Assembly: GCA_005787345.1 (NCBI GenBank)
Contig: SYBH01000122.1
Span: 1-36,535, forward strand
DNA: 36,535 bases
From: Actinomycetota bacterium
Lineage (GTDB): Bacteria > Actinomycetota > Acidimicrobiia > Acidimicrobiales > Acidimicrobilacustridaceae
Direction of reading: 5' to 3'
Made by a program: the position numbers and the translations under genes. The notes beneath the pieces are model-generated. The model was not told the DNA's origin. It saw only the letters and a list, made by a program, of their open reading frames with translations, and did not search any database. Positions 34,629 through 36,535 of the stretch are shown piece after piece (positions within the stretch are counted from its first letter, which is position 1; every line of letters starts with the position of its first letter).

Positions 34629-36161
34629 GTGATCGACGAGAAACTCCACAGCATCGGTCGAGAGATCGCCGCAATTTCACAACGAGATCCCGATCGTCCC
34701 GCCATCATCACCACTGACGGAAGCGTGATGACATTCGGCCAACTTGATCACGAGGTTGATGCCGTCGCGGCCTCGCTCGCCGCCGCCGGCCTGGTATCTG
34801 GCGACGTTATTGCGTTGCTTTGCCGTAACCGACCGGAATGGATGGTTACCTACGAAGCAGCGCTACGTGCTGGGGTCACGTTGCTTCCTGTGAATTGGCA
34901 TCTTGAAGCAGACGACGTCCAGTACGTGCTCGAAGATTCTGGCGCCAAAGCACTCGTCGCGGAATCAGTCTTTTCACATCAAGCTCAAGGTGCTCCTGAT
35001 TCGCTCCTGCTTCGAATCGCAATTGGTGGACCAATTGATGGCTTTATTTCGTGGGACGACACGCTCTCGTCAGTTTCTGCGCCTGCACCGGAACGTCCTC
35101 GCGGCACGCAGATGATCTACACCTCAGGAACCACCGGTCGCCCGAAAGGCGTTCGCCACGACCCCCAACCTTCCGCGTCCGCCGCCGCTGCTGGCACTGC
35201 GATGATTGCCATGTTTGGAATGGACGGCGACAACGGCGACTCAATGCTTTGCACTGCGCCGCTCTACCACTCTGGCCCGAGCCGATTGTGTTTGGAATGG
35301 CCTCTGGGTGCTGGCGTCACCGTTGTGCTCATGGATCGATTCGAACCACGTCAGGCCCTTGAACTCATCACCAACAATTCGATCACACATGCCTTTTTTG
35401 TTCCCACCATGTTCAATCGCATGCTGGCGGTTCCTGATCGCGACTCATTCGATGTCTCGACGCTTCGATTTGTTCTCCATGGTGCCGGCCCTTGCACCGT
35501 CGCCACGAAACAATCGATGTTCGAGTGGTTTGGGCCAGTGATTCACGAGATCTACGCCGCCAGCGAAGGTCCTGGTACATGGATTACCCCGCAGGAGTGG
35601 CTCGCTCACCCAGGCAGCGTGGGACGCGTCGATCCCGAACGCATTCGCATTCGTCGCGACGATCGCTCCGCCGCCGATGCCGATGAAGTCGGAACCGTGT
35701 GGTTCTTTAGCGCTTCGAAGTTTCGCTATCACGGAGATCCAGAAAAGACCGCCACGACCTACGACGAAACCGGCGATTGGTACACGGTCGGCGACCGCGG
35801 CCATATCGATGCCGACGGCTATCTCTACCTTTCAGGCCGAACAGCCGAGTGCATCAATAGCGGTGGGGTGAATATCTATCCGGCCCGCATCGATGAGGCA
35901 CTCGCTGCGGCTCCTGGCGTCATCGATGGTGCCGCCTTTGGGCTCCCCGATGACGACTTCGGTGAAATCGTCGCCGCAGCAATCGTGATCTCTGATGGTG
36001 CCGACACCGATGCGATGATCACGTCGACGATCGACCATTGCCGAGAGGCCATCGGGTCACAGCTCACTCCAAAGCGAGTCTTCATTGTCGACGAGTTGCC
36101 CCGAAGCGATGCCGGAAAGTTGTACCGGTCACGCCTCGTCCAGCAATTCACTGACGTGTGA
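34629..36161 (+). CDS. Acyl-CoA synthetase/AMP-dependent ligase
   Basis: A 510-residue ANL-superfamily enzyme that adenylates a carboxylic acid and transfers it to CoA. The P-loop-like A3 motif is YTSGTTGRPKG (164-174). The A8 hinge region reads LSGRTAECINSGGVNIYPA. The catalytic Lys497 is in RSDAGKLYR near the C-terminus. The substrate could be a fatty, aromatic or terpenoid acid; the sequence does not decide. I chose GTG 34629 with AGGA five bases upstream; the frame reaches 34551 from TTG. It is read in the same direction as the thiolase but is separated from it by a terminator. It converges with ilvD. Confidence 0.93.
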   Translation: MIDEKLHSIGREIAAISQRDPDRPAIITTDGSVMTFGQLDHEVDAVAASLAAAGLVSGDVIALLCRNRPEWMVTYEAALRAGVTLLPVNWHLEADDVQYVLEDSGAKALVAESVFSHQAQGAPDSLLLRIAIGGPIDGFISWDDTLSSVSAPAPERPRGTQMIYTSGTTGRPKGVRHDPQPSASAAAAGTAMIAMFGMDGDNGDSMLCTAPLYHSGPSRLCLEWPLGAGVTVVLMDRFEPRQALELITNNSITHAFFVPTMFNRMLAVPDRDSFDVSTLRFVLHGAGPCTVATKQSMFEWFGPVIHEIYAASEGPGTWITPQEWLAHPGSVGRVDPERIRIRRDDRSAADADEVGTVWFFSASKFRYHGDPEKTATTYDETGDWYTVGDRGHIDADGYLYLSGRTAECINSGGVNIYPARIDEALAAAPGVIDGAAFGLPDDDFGEIVAAAIVISDGADTDAMITSTIDHCREAIGSQLTPKRVFIVDELPRSDAGKLYRSRLVQQFTDV

Positions 36162-36174
36162 TTCACATCGAGTT

Positions 36175-36535
36175 CTAGTTGCGGTGGAGTTGAGACAGAT
36201 CACGAACGGCGCCGCGTGCGGCCGATGTCGTCATTGCGGCGTAGGCCTGAAGCGCAAGAGAAACTGTGCGATCACGATTAGTTGGCGTCCATGCATCGTC
36301 GCCGCGAGCGATTTCGTGGGCATGACGATCAGCGAGTTCTGCCGCTGAAACATCGAGCGTGATCGACCGGGCCGGAATATCGATGGTGATGGAATCACCT
36401 GTTCGAACCAAACCAATGAGCCCGCCTTCGGCAGCTTCAGGAGAAACGTGACCGATAGAGAGACCCGCGGTTCCGCCAGAGACACGACCATCGGGGAGCA
36501 GCGCGCACTTCTCGCCTAGCCCGCGACTCTTGATA
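36175..36535 (-). CDS. ilvD: Dihydroxy-acid dehydratase, C-terminal part (window edge)
   Basis: The final 119 codons of ilvD; the gene runs off the right edge. In frame it reads [19 protein letters not shown] then [16 protein letters not shown] and [15 protein letters not shown], the C-terminal swivel domain of the Fe-S dehydratase that follows IlvC in Val/Ile synthesis. Its stop is 13 bases from the convergent acyl-CoA ligase stop. With ilvBNC at the other end, the segment is bracketed by branched-chain amino acid genes. Confidence 0.95.
   Translation of the reverse strand, partial: IKSRGLGEKCALLPDGRVSGGTAGLSIGHVSPEAAEGGLIGLVRTGDSITIDIPARSITLDVSAAELADRHAHEIARGDDAWTPTNRDRTVSLALQAYAAMTTSAARGAVRDLSQLHRN

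Overview
The window reads as a compact chromosomal segment of a moderately GC-rich actinobacterium, most likely an Acidimicrobiia-type lineage (inference). The support is a core gene order ilvC-ilvN-ilvB / gatB-gatA-gatC / ligA / MetE-like protein / mnmA / cysteine desulfurase that, as I remember it, matches the order in mycobacteria, together with an F420-type luciferase-like oxidoreductase, a PASTA kinase, class II FBPase (GlpX), MeaB and many leaderless GTG/ATG starts. I see no rRNA, tRNA, CRISPR array, insertion sequence, phage or plasmid genes.

Left part (1-7530, nearly all minus strand): the 5' end of ilvC, then ilvN and ilvB (branched-chain amino acid synthesis) preceded by a 13-residue leader peptide (Val/Leu-rich) and a terminator-like hairpin, i.e. 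a transcription attenuator. Next come an overlapping DUF2752/TM2 membrane gene pair, a near-perfect inverted repeat, a small lipoprotein and the gatCAB operon (tRNA-dependent amidotransferase).

Middle (7615-21440): an SCP2-like protein, an EmrB/QacA-type MFS exporter, a Ser/Thr kinase with four PASTA repeats, a small secreted/anchored protein, a HAD hydrolase coupled to ligA, a MetE-core-like zinc methyltransferase, a membrane protein, mnmA plus cysteine desulfurase (tRNA 2-thiouridine), a SAM methyltransferase, an SRPBCC protein and a rhomboid protease with a zinc ribbon.

Right part (21484-36535): enoyl-CoA hydratase, a Trp-rich exported protein, MeaB, a NifU-like Fe-S scaffold, then an SRPBCC-MFS fusion gene whose N-terminal domain appears broken by a stop and frameshift(s). 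A J-domain-tipped protein is divergent from glpX. A Tat-exported molybdopterin oxidoreductase, Sua5, an LLM-type oxidoreductase, a TetR regulator, an isochorismatase-fold protein lacking the canonical catalytic residues, a thiolase, an acyl-CoA ligase and the 3' end of ilvD follow.

Most genes are housekeeping. The most interesting items are the ilv attenuator, the recurrent -10 element placed 6-8 bases before start codons, the broken SRPBCC-MFS gene, the isochorismatase-like protein with altered catalytic residues, the MetE-like protein beside ligA, and several very small coupled or leaderless ORFs. I did not find a convincing undescribed defence or mobile system.
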